Positions 8,405 through 18,574 of a DNA stretch of 64,000 nt are shown piece by piece (position 1 is the first letter of the stretch; each line of letters begins with the position of its first letter). Source of the stretch: Streptomyces sp. NBC_01476 (GTDB lineage Bacteria; Actinomycetota; Actinomycetes; Streptomycetales; Streptomycetaceae); contig NZ_CP109446.1 in assembly GCF_036227265.1 (NCBI RefSeq), forward strand, positions 3,729,001 through 3,793,000, written 5' to 3'. A program made the position numbers and the translations under genes. Below the pieces are notes generated by a model. The model made no database searches. It was not told where the DNA came from and worked only from the letters and a program-made list of their open reading frames with translations.

Positions 8405-9982
8405 TCACTCCGCGGCCGTCCTCAACGCCAGGGCGGCGTCCCGGACATCGGGGTGAGGGTGGCGGCGAAGGGCGCGCAACTGGGCGCGCCAGTCCTGCGG
8501 CCAACGGGTGCGCGAACCCAGCGCGTGCGTGAGGGCGACGGCGAGTATCCCGCCTGCGTGGTCGGCGTTCGCGATGAGCCGCTGCACCGCGATCAGCAGC
8601 ACGAGCGGATCGCCGGGACGGCGGGCGGTGTTGAGCCGGCTGCGGAGGGTCTCCGCGGTACGGGCGGCCAGCGCGGGGCGGTCGGTGTGGAGGGCCGCCA
8701 AACGGTCCAGTGAGGCGAGCACCACCGCCGGCTTCTCGTCGAGACCGAGGGCCGTGACGGCCAGATGAGTTCCCTGTGGCACGAAGTCCGTCGTCGCGCA
8801 GAGGAGTTCGGACGCGCGCACAGCCGCCGTCCGGGATGCCTCGACCTGACGCATCGTCACAGCGGTCGACAATCGTCCGACCAAGTGATCGATACGCTGC
8901 CGGGCCGGTCGGTCCCGCTCGCTCTCTGCGTCCAAGTGGAGTGCGGGGGCCTCCGCTTCCGCGGCTACGAGCTGCGCCAGTGCCTCCAGCAGCGGCTCCG
9001 AGCCGCCGGCCGAGGCGGTCAGCTCCACCAGCCCGTCCGCAGCCGCCCTCCAGGACGAGCGGTTGTCCAGGTCGACGGTGCGGGCCAGCAGGAGTGGTAC
9101 GGCTTCGGGGTACCACGGCGACCAGCTCGCGAGCAGACCCGTCGCGGCAGCCGCGGTCTCCACGTCGCCGCTGCCCGCCACCCGGCCCACCAGCCGCGCG
9201 TAACGCGACAGGTCAGCGGCCCGGAGTTCGTACGGCCTGACACGCAGCAGCGCGGACTGGATGACCGGGGGGCCGTCGGCGGCGCGTTCGAGAAGTCTCC
9301 AGGCCGGCGGTGCGGGCAGCAGCTCGGCGGCGACGGGCACGCAGGCTGCCTGCACGTCGGGGTGTTGGCCGGGAATGCCGAAGGCCCGGCGAGCCGGCGC
9401 GCGGCCTCGTCGAGCACGAGGCCGGGGTGGCGGCGGGCGAGCGGGCGCCAGCGCGCCACCGCCGGGAAGAGCTCTGGAAGCAGCCGCTCCACGGCCTCGG
9501 CTCCGCACCCCGGAAGCAGCCGCGCGGCTTCCGCGTCCCCCCACCGGTCACGCACGGTGGAGACCAGCCGTTCCGCCAGATCGGTGCGCCCGCCGGAGAC
9601 GACCACGGTGGCGATCTGCCGGCGTACGGCCACCGGGGCATCGTCCATCGCCCGCTCCAGGGCGGCGTCGCCGATCGGCAGGTGGAGCGTGGCCTTGAGC
9701 GCGTGGGCGCGGACGGTGGCATCGGAATCCGCAAGCCGGGCCTCCAGGAAACCGACGGTCCCCAGCGACGGTCGCGGCGACGACGGCAAGGCCGCGTCCG
9801 TAGTGCCCGCGCGCCGCCAACTCGTCCAGCAGCGGCCGGATTTCCTCTTGCCCGTGACTGCTCCGGACCTGGTCCCGCGTCCAGGTGGCGAGCGCGCGCA
9901 TGCGGGCCGGGTACACGAGCGGGTCGAGGGTCGCGAAGAGGTCTTCGACGGCGACGCGGGGATCGTGAGGCTCCATGGACAT
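8405..9982 (-). pseudogene. HEAT-repeat-like protein broken by two frameshifts
   Basis: Three consecutive minus-strand frames join into one helical-repeat protein of about 520 residues. Frame 1 runs from about 9982 (MSMEPHDPRVAVEDLFATL) to GLAVVAATVAG near 9765. Frame 2 continues with TVGFLEARLADSDATVRAHA to about 9390. Frame 3 resumes with FGIPGQHPDVQAA and ends at 8405 (VRDAALALRTAAE). The DATVRAHALKA and HPDVRDAALAL phrases are HEAT-like. Each break shifts the frame by one base. The original protein was probably a cytoplasmic repeat scaffold. The breaks could be true decay or assembly errors; no stop codons interrupt the joined reading, so errors are possible. Confidence 0.7.
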
Positions 9983-10269
9983 GCGCGCCATTCTGTTGGC
10001 GCCGGGCCCTTCGTTCACAAGGGTTTTCGTGCGGTCGGCGCCGGTGCGGGTGCCGGCGACGGCGACGGCGACGGCGACGGCACGGTGGCCGCGCCGACCG
10101 ACGGCCCTACCGAATCGGCGATCCGGGTCATGACCGGGGGTACGGGCCGCCTCGCGGACTTACCCCCGGGCAGGTCCGCGCCGCTGTTCGGACTGCCTCG
10201 GGATCTGCCCCCGGTCGGCGCCTCCGAGGTCGGAAAGGCTCTCCCGGGGTCTGGCCGACCGCCGCCGAG
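9983..10269. other. Intergenic, low-complexity GGCGAC/GGTGCC tract
   Basis: Contains a short hexamer-type repeat near 10043-10082 (GGCGAC units after GGTGCGGGTGCC). No gene is supported on either strand. Confidence 0.5.
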
Positions 10270-10564
10270 GCGGAAGAAGGCGTGGCGGGCATCGAGCCGG
10301 AGTACCTGCTGCACGGCGGCCTGTTCGGGTGGGGTTACGACCCCGACGGCGACACCGCCTTCTGGAGCACCGCCGGTGAGCCGGCGGAGTGGCCGGTCGT
10401 CATCTTCCGCAGGCGGTCCCGGTCCCGGTGAGCCCGCGTGGAGCCGTTACCACTGCGGCATCGCGGAGTTCCTGGTGCGCACCTTCCAAGGGCGCCTTCG
10501 GCGCGACCCGTTCAGCGGCGACGACCTGTGGCGGAACGGGTCCCCGGGCTTCCGTTGGGACTGA
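10270..10564 (+). pseudogene. Remnant of a SUKH (SMI1/KNR4)-like protein, frameshifted
   Basis: The first frame reads LLHGGLFGWGYDPDGDTAFW, then EPAEWPVVIFRR. After a frame change near 10410-10430 it continues as WSRYHCGIAEFLVRTFQGR and ends with DPFSGDDLW and a TGA at 10564. The phrases match the C-terminal half of a Streptomyces SMI1/KNR4-like family often found with toxin systems. The N-terminal half is absent upstream, so this is a 5'-truncated and frameshifted relic. Confidence 0.55.
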
Positions 10565-10773
10565 GCCGGGGAGTTGCCCCGGCCCGAACAGGCCGACGAG
10601 CGAAAGCCGGGGGACGAGGACGCGCCGGCCCGCTCGGCGTTGCTGGCCCGGCTCCCGCAGGACCGACCGGGTTCCGCACGGCAGTGGGCTGGAGTCCCAC
10701 CGAGGGGCCCTTCGACGTGAAGGTCCGGCCCGGGCACCGGCCGTTGTCAGTGCGTGCGGATACCGTGGCGGAC

Positions 10774-11253
10774 ATGGGGACAGGGATCGCGTACGTACGC
10801 GGGGACGCGACGACACCGCTGGGCAAGGGTCCGAAGGTGATCGCCCACGTCTGCAACGACATGGGCGGCTGGGGCAAGGGCTTCGTGCTGGCCATCTCCA
10901 AGCGCTGGCCCGAACCGGAGGCCGCCTATCGGCGATGGCACCGGGAGCGCGCGAAGAACGACTTCAGGCTGGGCGCTGTGCAGGTCGTCCAGGTGGACCG
11001 ACTGCTGTGGGTGGCCAACATGATCGGCCAGCACGGCACGCGCACCGGCAGCAAGGGCGTGCCCGTGCGCTACGACGCGATCGACACGGCCCTCGGGGCT
11101 GTCGCGGCCCGGGCCGCGGAGTTGAATGCCTCGGTCCATATGCCGCGGATCGGCTGTGGCCTGGCAGGCGGCAAGTGGGAGCGCGTCGAACCATCGATCA
11201 CCGCACGTCTCGTCACCGCCGGCGTACCGGTCACCGTCTACGACCACGGCTGA
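10774..11253 (+). CDS. Macro-domain (ADP-ribose-binding) protein
   Basis: 159 residues forming a single macro domain: IAYVRGDAT at the start, IAHVCNDMGGWGKGFVLAIS as the ligand-binding loop, VANMIGQ, and VHMPRIGCGLAGG as the second phosphate loop. Such proteins bind ADP-ribose or remove it from proteins, nucleic acids or O-acetyl-ADP-ribose. ATG 10774 was chosen because the domain begins there; the open frame upstream is not conserved. No ADP-ribosyltransferase gene is seen nearby, so this is not obviously a DarTG pair. Expressed alone in the cytoplasm. Confidence 0.85.
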   Translation: MGTGIAYVRGDATTPLGKGPKVIAHVCNDMGGWGKGFVLAISKRWPEPEAAYRRWHRERAKNDFRLGAVQVVQVDRLLWVANMIGQHGTRTGSKGVPVRYDAIDTALGAVAARAAELNASVHMPRIGCGLAGGKWERVEPSITARLVTAGVPVTVYDHG

Positions 11254-11923
11254 CCAGCACGTCACAAGCGTGCCGTCGATGTCGAGGGACCGGCCTGGCA
11301 GGTCGCGCCCCCGGCGCGGGCCACGGAGATGCCGGTCCTCGCTCAGTCCCCTTCCGGGCGCGGGCCTCAGCCGGCGCCACCAGCAGAATCACCTCCCCGT
11401 GGCGCGCCCCCTCCCGCACCTGCGCCGCCAACGGAACCGGCCCGACGCCCTGACGTGCCGGTCGGGGCCGTCACCGCGCGGCGCGCAGGGTTCACGCATG
11501 CAGAAGCCGCACTCCGGACCCGGGGGCCCTCGATCGAACCGGGACGCCAGGGCGCTGCCGGAACCGATCCGAAGGACGCCGAGTACGTCGGCGATGACCT
11601 TCTCCGGCTCTCGATGTGCTGTGGCACCGGTTCTGCGGGGACTCCCGTCGGCGCCGTTCCCTCCCTCGGCTCGACGGTGCCGACGCTGTCGGGCTGGTCT
11701 GACATTGATCCGCCGACGCCAGGCCGGCTCCCTCACCCGCCACGGCGATCTGGGCGGGCCGCCAGAGGACGGTAGTGGATCACCGCGAGAGCGCGCGGGT
11801 ACGTGCCGGCTGGGGCTGCCGGACCCATCGAGCTGGAGCGCCGACGGTACATGCCGGCGTGGAGGTTCACCGCGCGACGGTCAGGTGGGGTGCCGGCACG
11901 TCATCGCCCGGCTGAGGAGGCGT
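11254..11923. other. 670-bp region without a supported gene
   Basis: Several open frames exist but none shows a conserved pattern, good start signal or typical protein composition. It may hold the remains of a lost gene. Nothing more can be said from the sequence. Confidence 0.4.
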
Positions 11924-12280
11924 TCAGGCGGGCTGCCAGAGTTCGATCCGGTTGCCTTCGGGGTCGGTGACCCAGGCGAATCGGCCGACGCCCTCCATGT
12001 CCTGGGTCGCCTCGTCCACGTCCGCTCCCGCGGCGCGCAGTTGCGCGAGCATCGCATCCAGGTCGCGGACGCGGAAGTTGAGCATGCTGCTCTGCTGGGC
12101 GCGGGGGCCGAAGTAGTCGGTCCCGGACTCGAACGTCGCGAACACCGTCGGTCCGGCCTCCTGCCGCCACAGGCCGTTCTCGTCGGCATCCAGGCCGAGG
12201 CAGTCGCGGTACCAGGCGCCCAAGGCCGCCGGGTCCGCAGCACGCATGAAGTAACCGCCGATACCAAGCACACGTTCCAT
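11924..12280 (-). CDS. VOC-family (glyoxalase/bleomycin-resistance-like) protein
   Basis: 118 residues with the VOC beta-alpha-beta-beta-beta pattern: GIGGYFMRAADPAALGAWY at the start, DYFGPRAQQSSMLNFRVRDLDAM in the middle, and FAWVTDPEGNRIELWQPA at the end. The closing Glu in NRIELW is a typical metal ligand. Members include glyoxalase I, antibiotic-binding proteins and dioxygenases; the ligand is unknown. ATG 12280 is where the domain begins; the longer open frame upstream is unlikely. Monocistronic. Confidence 0.85.
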   Translation of the reverse strand: MERVLGIGGYFMRAADPAALGAWYRDCLGLDADENGLWRQEAGPTVFATFESGTDYFGPRAQQSSMLNFRVRDLDAMLAQLRAAGADVDEATQDMEGVGRFAWVTDPEGNRIELWQPA

Positions 12281-12645
12281 GCCGCCATCCTGCCGGATGC
12301 CGGTCGGACCCGTCGGCCACACCACCGCCCGCTGCGTCGCGTGCCAGTGACGCGGGCGGTGCGTTCGGCAACCACGTCGTGGGGGCCAGCTGCCGGGCGA
12401 TGCGTTGGCGCACCCGCACCCGGCTGACCTGCTCCCGCGCACCGAGGGGCGTTCGGCGACATCGGGCAGAGGCGGGCACGCCTCCTGCTCCGCCGACCCA
12501 GCCGTGCGGGGGCCAGCACAGCGCAGCGGATGGTCCGGCAGCCGCGCGCGTCGCACGCCGTCGCGGCCCAGGCGGAGTTGGGCATCCCGGGCGCTCGACG
12601 GCCCAGCGGTCGCGCCACGAGCGCAGCTTCGGCAGCGGACGGAGG
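12281..12645. other. Intergenic, no gene seen
   Basis: This 365-bp stretch between two leftward genes presumably includes the promoter of the VOC gene. Nothing else is recognised. Confidence 0.4.
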
Positions 12646-13326
12646 TCAGGACGCGGTGACCGGGCCGACGTACGTGCCGGGGTGGGTGGCGCCGTCCTGG
12701 CGCAGGACGCTGCCGCCGGGCCAGTTGAGGGTGACGGAGGTGGTCTCGTTGGGCGGGGTGATGACGACGCTCGCCGCCTTGAACTCCTCGCCGGAACCCA
12801 CCTCGAAGGGAAGGAAAGTGATGACGAAGCTCGCGGTGGCGCCCGGCTTGAGGGTGACGGTGGAGGCGGTCTTGGCGGCGCGGGTGAGGGACCAGGTGTC
12901 CGCGGCCTTGAGGTCCACGCCCGGGAAGCCCTTCACCGTGCAGGTCGATCCGCCGCTGTTCGTCATCAGGACCTGGAGATGCTGCTGGTCGTCGGAACTG
13001 CTGTAGGTGCCGTCCCCGTTGCCGAAGGAGAACTTCAGCCCGGCGGTGTGGCAGCGGCCGATGGTGGCAGCGGCGGGCCGGTCAGCGGAGGACGGCGCCC
13101 CCGTGTTCGCCGGGTCGGGCTTCGCGCCGGCCGTCTCCGCAGCGCCCGGTCCGCCCGTGGTGGGCGCGGACCCGGGGGTGGCCGCGTCCCCCGGCGTGGA
13201 CGCCTTCGCCGACGCCTTCGCCGAGCCGTCCGCCGACGTGGACGTCCCCGCGTCACAGGCGGAGAGCCCGAGAGCCACGACTACGGCAGTGGCGGCGACG
13301 GCGGCGGTGCGCAGGGCACGAGACAC
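12646..13326 (-). CDS. DUF4232 lipoprotein
   Basis: 226 residues. A lipoprotein signal peptide (MSRALRTAAVAATAVVVALG) ends in the lipobox LSAC. A linker of Ser, Thr, Ala, Gly and Pro follows, then a DUF4232 domain beginning CHTAGLKFSFG and containing GSTCTVKGFPGVDL and a final TLNWPGG. DUF4232 proteins are common exported Streptomyces proteins of unknown function with an immunoglobulin-like fold. The two domain cysteines probably form a disulfide outside the cell. Confidence 0.88.
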   Translation of the reverse strand: MSRALRTAAVAATAVVVALGLSACDAGTSTSADGSAKASAKASTPGDAATPGSAPTTGGPGAAETAGAKPDPANTGAPSSADRPAAATIGRCHTAGLKFSFGNGDGTYSSSDDQQHLQVLMTNSGGSTCTVKGFPGVDLKAADTWSLTRAAKTASTVTLKPGATASFVITFLPFEVGSGEEFKAASVVITPPNETTSVTLNWPGGSVLRQDGATHPGTYVGPVTAS

Positions 13327-14087
<761 letters not shown>

Positions 14088-14994
14088 ATGGAGACGGCCC
14101 AGTCAGGACTGGTCGGCCGTGACAAGGAGATCGACGAGATCGAGGCGATGCCGGCCGGAGCCGCGGAAGGCGCCGGCCGCGTGGTGGTGGTCAGCGGCGG
14201 TGTGGGGTCAGGGAAGACGGCCCTGCTCGGCGCCGCGCTCGACCGGGCCCGCCGCGAGGGAGCACCGTGCTCACGGCACGTGGCATCTCGTCCGAACGCG
14301 ATCTGCCCCTCGGGCTGGTGACGAGGCTCTTCGAGCCCGTCGTGGCGGAACTCGGGGAAGCGGGGGCCGTCTGTGTGCCCGGGGCGGCCGAGTCCCCGTC
14401 CTCCGGACCGGCAGGCGCGGCGTCGTCGGCCGAACTGCGCGCTCTGCACGAGGCGTTGGCGCGGCTGGCAGCCGGGGCGCCCGTACTCGTCGCGGTGGAC
14501 GACCTCCCCTGTATCGATCGGCAGTCGCTGCGCTGGCTGAGCGCCCTGCCGCAGCGCGTCGAGCATGCGCGTATCGCGGTGCTGGTCACCGCCTGTCTGG
14601 GTGAGCCGTGCTCCGACCCCGCGCTCCTGGACGAACTCCTGGCGATGAGCGCGGCCGAACTCCGTCCGTCGGAGCTGGATCCGCCGGCCACCGCGGCGCT
14701 GATCGAACGCGCTCTCACCACCGCACCCGAGGCGCCGTTCGTCGCCGCGGTGATGCGGGAGGCAGGCGGGAATCCGCTGCTGGTGACGGAGTTGGCGGCG
14801 GCGCTCAGGGACCGGGAGGTCACACCCACGTCCGGCGCGGCGGCCGGGCTCGGCGAAGTCCCCGTACCCGGGCTCGCGTCCCGGATACGGGCCCGGCTGC
14901 GCCGGATATCGCCGCACGCCCTCGGCGTCGCCGGCGCCGTCGCCGTCCTTGGTGCCGAGGCGGATCCCGCCCGGATCGCGGGCCTCTGCGGTAG
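14088..14994 (+). pseudogene. Truncated LuxR-type (LAL-like) regulator ATPase domain
   Basis: The start reads METAQSGLVGRDKEIDEIEA, then VVVVSGGVGSGKTALLGAAL (Walker A), the usual opening of large Streptomyces LuxR regulators. Near 14262-14270 the frame breaks; the next frame continues with VLTARGISSERDLPLGLVTR and runs to about 14990 (LASRIRARLRRISPHALGVA). A normal member is about 900 residues with a C-terminal HTH; here only about 300 remain and the DNA-binding part is gone. The following bases belong to a different gene, so a deletion fused the two remnants. Confidence 0.7.
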
Positions 14995-17294
14995 CGAGCC
15001 GCCGGTATCAAGGCCGGTGAGGAGATCCGCGCGCGGGCCGACCAGGCCCTGCTGGCCTCCATCGGCAGCCGCGGGCCGGGGAAGGCGGCGCCCGGTCCCG
15101 GCGGGGCGGCGGGCGACGACCAGCCAACCGGCCCCGGCGCGACGGCCGGTGACGACGGCACGCTCGCCGCCTGCCGGCTCGTCGCCCGCGCGGCCGGGGT
15201 CACCGTCTCCGCGCCCGCGCGGGGCGCGACGGCGGACGACCGGATGAGTCCGGTCGAGCGGGTCGCGGTGCACTCGCGGCTGCGTACCCGCGTGGTCCGG
15301 CTCACCGGACACTGGTGGCGCGAGAACGCCGGCCCCCTGGTCGGCCACCGGGCCGCGAGCGGGGCCCCGGTCGCCCTGCTGTGGCGCCGCGGCGGATACG
15401 AGGCGGTGACTCCCGCCACCGGCCGGCGGTCACGGATCAGCCGGGCGAACGCCGGCGAATTCGCCCCCCCCGCGCGGTCATGTTCTACCGCCCGCTGCCC
15501 GAAGAGCCGTTGTCCGCACGGCGGTTGCTCCGCTTCAGCATGCACGGCACCGGCGCCGACCTGCGCGGGCTGCTGCTGGGCGGGCTGGTGGCGGTCGGGC
15601 TCGGGACGCTGGTGCCGATCGCCACCGGGCGCGTCCTCGGCGTCTACGTACCCAACGCCGAGAACAGCCTCATCGTCCGGACGACCCTGGCGATCGTGGC
15701 CACCACCGTCATCTCCACCGCTTTCATGCTGATGCAGAACACCGCGATCCTGCGCATCGAGGGGCGGGTGGAGGCCACCTTGCAACCCGCGGTCTGGGAC
15801 CGGCTGCTGCGGCTGCCGACGGCGTTCTTCGCCGAGCGCTCGACCGGGGAACTGGCCGGTGCGGCGATGGGCATCAGCGCGATACGGCGGGTGCTCTCCG
15901 GCATCAGCACGGTCGTCGTACAGGCCGGCGCGGTCGGCACGGTGAATCTCGTCCTGCTGCTCTGGTACAGCGTTCCGCTGGCGCTGACCGCGGTCGCCAT
16001 GCTGGCCGTCGCCGCCGCGGTGGTCGCCGCTCTCGGCCTGGCGCAGCTGCGGTGGCAGCGCGAGCTGACCGTACTCACCAACAAGCTGAACAACCGGGCC
16101 TTCCAGACGCTCCGCGGCCTGCCCAAGCTCCGTGTCGCCGCCGCGGAGGACTTCGCCTACGCGGCCTGGGCGGGTGAGTTCGCCCGCAGCCGCGAACTGC
16201 GCCAGCGGGTCGGCCGGATGCAGAACCTCACCACCGTCTTCAACGCGGCCTGCCTGCCCGTCTGCAGCCTCACCATGTTCGTGCTGCTGGCCGGTCCGGC
16301 GCGGGGGGCGTTGTCGGCGGGCGGCTTCCTCACCTTCAACACCGCCGTGACGATGATGCTCACCCCGGCGACCCAGCTCACCGGCGCCCTCATCTCGGCG
16401 GCCTCCGTCCTGCCGCTCTTCGAGCAGGTCAGGCCGATCCTCGACGAGGCCCCCGAGGTACGCGGCGGGAGCATGCCGCCCGGCGTCCTGTCCGGTGCCA
16501 TCGAGGTACGGAACCTGTCCTTCCGGTACGCCGACGACGGACCGCTGGTGCTCGACGACGTGTCGTTCCGCGTACAGCCGGGCGAGTTCACCGCGATCGT
16601 GGGTGCAAGCGGCTGCGGCAAGTCGACCCTGCTGCGGCTGCTCATCGGCTTCGACCGGCCGGCCTCGGGCAGCGTGCTCTACGACGGCAAGGACCTGTCG
16701 GCCCTCGACCAGGCGGCCCTGCGCCGCCAGTGCGGTGTCGTGCTGCAGAACGCACAGCCCTTCACCGGCTCGATCCTCGACTGCATCCGCGGCACCGGGA
16801 GCTTCTCCCTCGAAGAGGTGTGGGAGGCCGCCGAGCTGGCGGGCCTGGCCGCGGACGTCAAACGGATGCCGATGGGCATGCACACCGTGCTCTCCGACGG
16901 CGGCGGCGCCATCTCCGGAGGCCAGCGGCAGCGCCTCATGATCGCGCAGGCGCTGATCCGCCGCCCGCGCATCCTGTTCTTCGACGAAGCCACCAGTGCG
17001 CTCGACAACGAGACCCAGCGCGTCGTGATCGACAGCACCCGTGAACTGCGGGCCACCCGCGTGGTGATCGCCCACCGGCTCTCCACGGTCATGGACGCCC
17101 ATCGGGTGGTCGTCCTGTCCGAGGGCCGCGTCGTCCAGCAGGGCCCGCCGGCCGCTCTGCTCGCCGACACGGCCGGGCTCTTCCATGAACTCGTCCGCCG
17201 CCAGCTCTCCCAGGAGCCCGGCACGGCTCCCGGTCCCCGGGAAGCCGGTGATCCCGGGGTGCCCCGGGAGCGCCCGAGTCCCACCCTGGGGTGA
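14995..17294 (+). pseudogene. NHLP-type bacteriocin exporter ABC transporter, 5'-truncated with a C-run frameshift
   Basis: The readable protein starts abruptly at about 14995 (IKAGEEIRARADQALLASIG), continues through CRLVARAAGV, LTGHWWRENAGPLVG and ISRANAGEFAPP, then shifts frame at a run of eight C (15464-15471). It resumes with AVMFYRPLPEEPLSARRLL and runs intact to 17294. The last 600 residues contain the membrane domain, Walker A (GASGCGKST), signature ISGGQRQR and FFDEATSALD. This matches the second ABC subunit of NHLP/NHLM peptide-export systems. The N-terminal third is missing, removed with the end of the LuxR gene. One extra C would restore the frame at the C-run. ATG 15480 could still express a truncated exporter. 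Confidence 0.7.
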
Positions 17295-17417
17295 ACCGGG
17301 ACCCGGGAACCCGGGAACCCGAGGGCGCCTCGAAGCGGTAACCGTCCGCCCCGTCGTCACTGACGGGTGGTCGCGGCTACCGCCCGAGGCGCCCGGGGCG
17401 CACAGGGCTCACCAGTT

Positions 17418-17486
17418 TCAGAGCAGCGCGCCGATCACCGTGGTGAGGAACTCCGTCACGGAAGCAAGCAGCGAGGACAGCAGCAT
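17418..17486 (-). CDS. Possible 22-residue hydrophobic peptide
   Basis: ATG 17486 opens a 22-codon frame that begins MLLSSLLASV and ends TVIGALL before TGA. AGAAGGA lies about 11 bases upstream. The product is an amphipathic or membrane-active helix by appearance, with one Glu and no Lys or Arg. It lies between the NHLP exporter remnant and an unusually A/T-rich 50-bp stretch that could hold its promoter. It resembles small membrane peptides (type I toxin or PSM-like) in size only. No homolog can be claimed. Confidence 0.35.
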   Translation of the reverse strand: MLLSSLLASVTEFLTTVIGALL

Positions 17487-17565
17487 GGGACATCACATCC
17501 TTCTTCTCTGGTGGGCTACGGGCCCTGGTGGAGGCCCAGGTCCCCATCAGTCTCGCCCGCCACAG

Positions 17566-17622
17566 AGATCAACTATCCGATAGCGTACTTATTCACCCGA
17601 TTAGCCCAGAAAAAGGGTGCGT
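17566..17622 (-). promoter_or_regulatory. A/T-rich island with inverted repeat, possible promoter of the small peptide
   Basis: A local A/T-rich segment contrasts sharply with the surrounding DNA. CTATCCGATAG (CTATC, one base, GATAG) is an imperfect operator-like inverted repeat. On the minus strand it would lie upstream of the 22-codon frame. The exact promoter is not assigned. Confidence 0.3.
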
Positions 17623-17665
17623 TCGGGTGATACTCGGGGGGTACGGCGCGCAGCGCCGGGCCGGG

Positions 17666-18328
17666 TCCCCGCGGGGCCGATTCGCGGGGCCCGGCCCCGC
17701 GGGGCGGATTCGCGGAGCGGGTCCGCGCGGCCGGTCCGTAAGGCCGGACCGCAGAGCGGGTCCGCAGGCCAGGTCCGCAGGGCCAGCCCGCGAAGCGGAT
17801 ACGCGAGGCCGTTTCACGCGGCCAGCGCGCGGGCCGGGTTCGCAGGACCGGTCCGGGCGGCGGATTCGCGCGGCCGGACCGCAGAACGGGTTCGAAGGGC
17901 GGATACGCGGGGGCGGTCCGCAGAACGGGTCCGCGCGGCCGGACCGCAGAGCGGGTCCGCGCGGCCAGCGCGCGAGCCGGGTTCGCAGGGGCGTCCGGGC
18001 GGCGGATCCGCAAGGCCGGTCCGCAGAACGGATTCGCAGGGCGGATACGCGGGGCCGGTCCGCGAGGCCAGCCCGCGAGGCCGACCCGCAGAACGAGTCC
18101 GCGAGGCCAGCGCGCGGGCCGGGTTCGCGGGGGCGGTCGGCGCGGCGGTCAGCTCGGTAGTCCGCAGGGCCGGTCCGGGCGGCCGGTCCGTAAGGCCGGA
18201 CCGCAGGGCGGGTCCGCGCGGCCGGTCCGCAGGGCGGGCCCGCGCGGCGGGTTCGCGGGCCAGGTCCGCAGGGTCAGCCCGCGCGGCGGTCCGCAGGGCT
18301 GGTCCGGGAGGCCGACCCGGGCCTGGCC
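17666..18328. repeat. Degenerate 13-bp tandem repeat array with 143-bp higher-order period
   Basis: About 51 units of 13 bases, consensus near TCCGCGNGGCCGG, run without interruption; a few units have 12 or 14-15 bases. The marker GCCAGCGCGCG recurs at 17821, 17964 and 18106, that is 143 and 142 bases apart, equal to 11 units, and the units between match their partners 11 positions away better than their neighbours. Because 13 is not a multiple of 3, every frame stays open on both strands, producing long meaningless ORFs. The array lies between the small-peptide region and a lipoprotein gene. Many neighbouring units can pair (GGTCCG with CGGACC), so it could form cruciform or hairpin structures. 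Function unknown. Confidence 0.9.
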
Positions 18329-18574
18329 TGGGCGTGGGTGCTAGGGCGGATCGGCCCGGCGGCCAGCAGCGCGGGCGGCCTGCGCCGGCGCCAGGCGGGT
18401 CCGCAGGGCCTGGGGCTTGGTCGGTGGTTCGGCCCGGCGGCGCCCGGGCTCTCGCGGGGGTTACGCCCCAGGCACACGGGAATCGGACGTTCCGTCCACA
18501 GGGGGAGGGCGCGTGCGGCGTAGGTCGATTCGTTTCGGCACACCGGCGCACGGCCCGGGAATACCGTGCGCGGC

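Noticed and set aside
10774-11253. DarTG-type toxin-antitoxin for the macro-domain gene
   Set aside because: No DarT-like ADP-ribosyltransferase is adjacent.
11254-11923. A regulator-like frame on the minus strand (KVIADVLGVLRIG)
   Set aside because: Only a few residues look protein-like and no start, domain or continuous pattern supports a gene.
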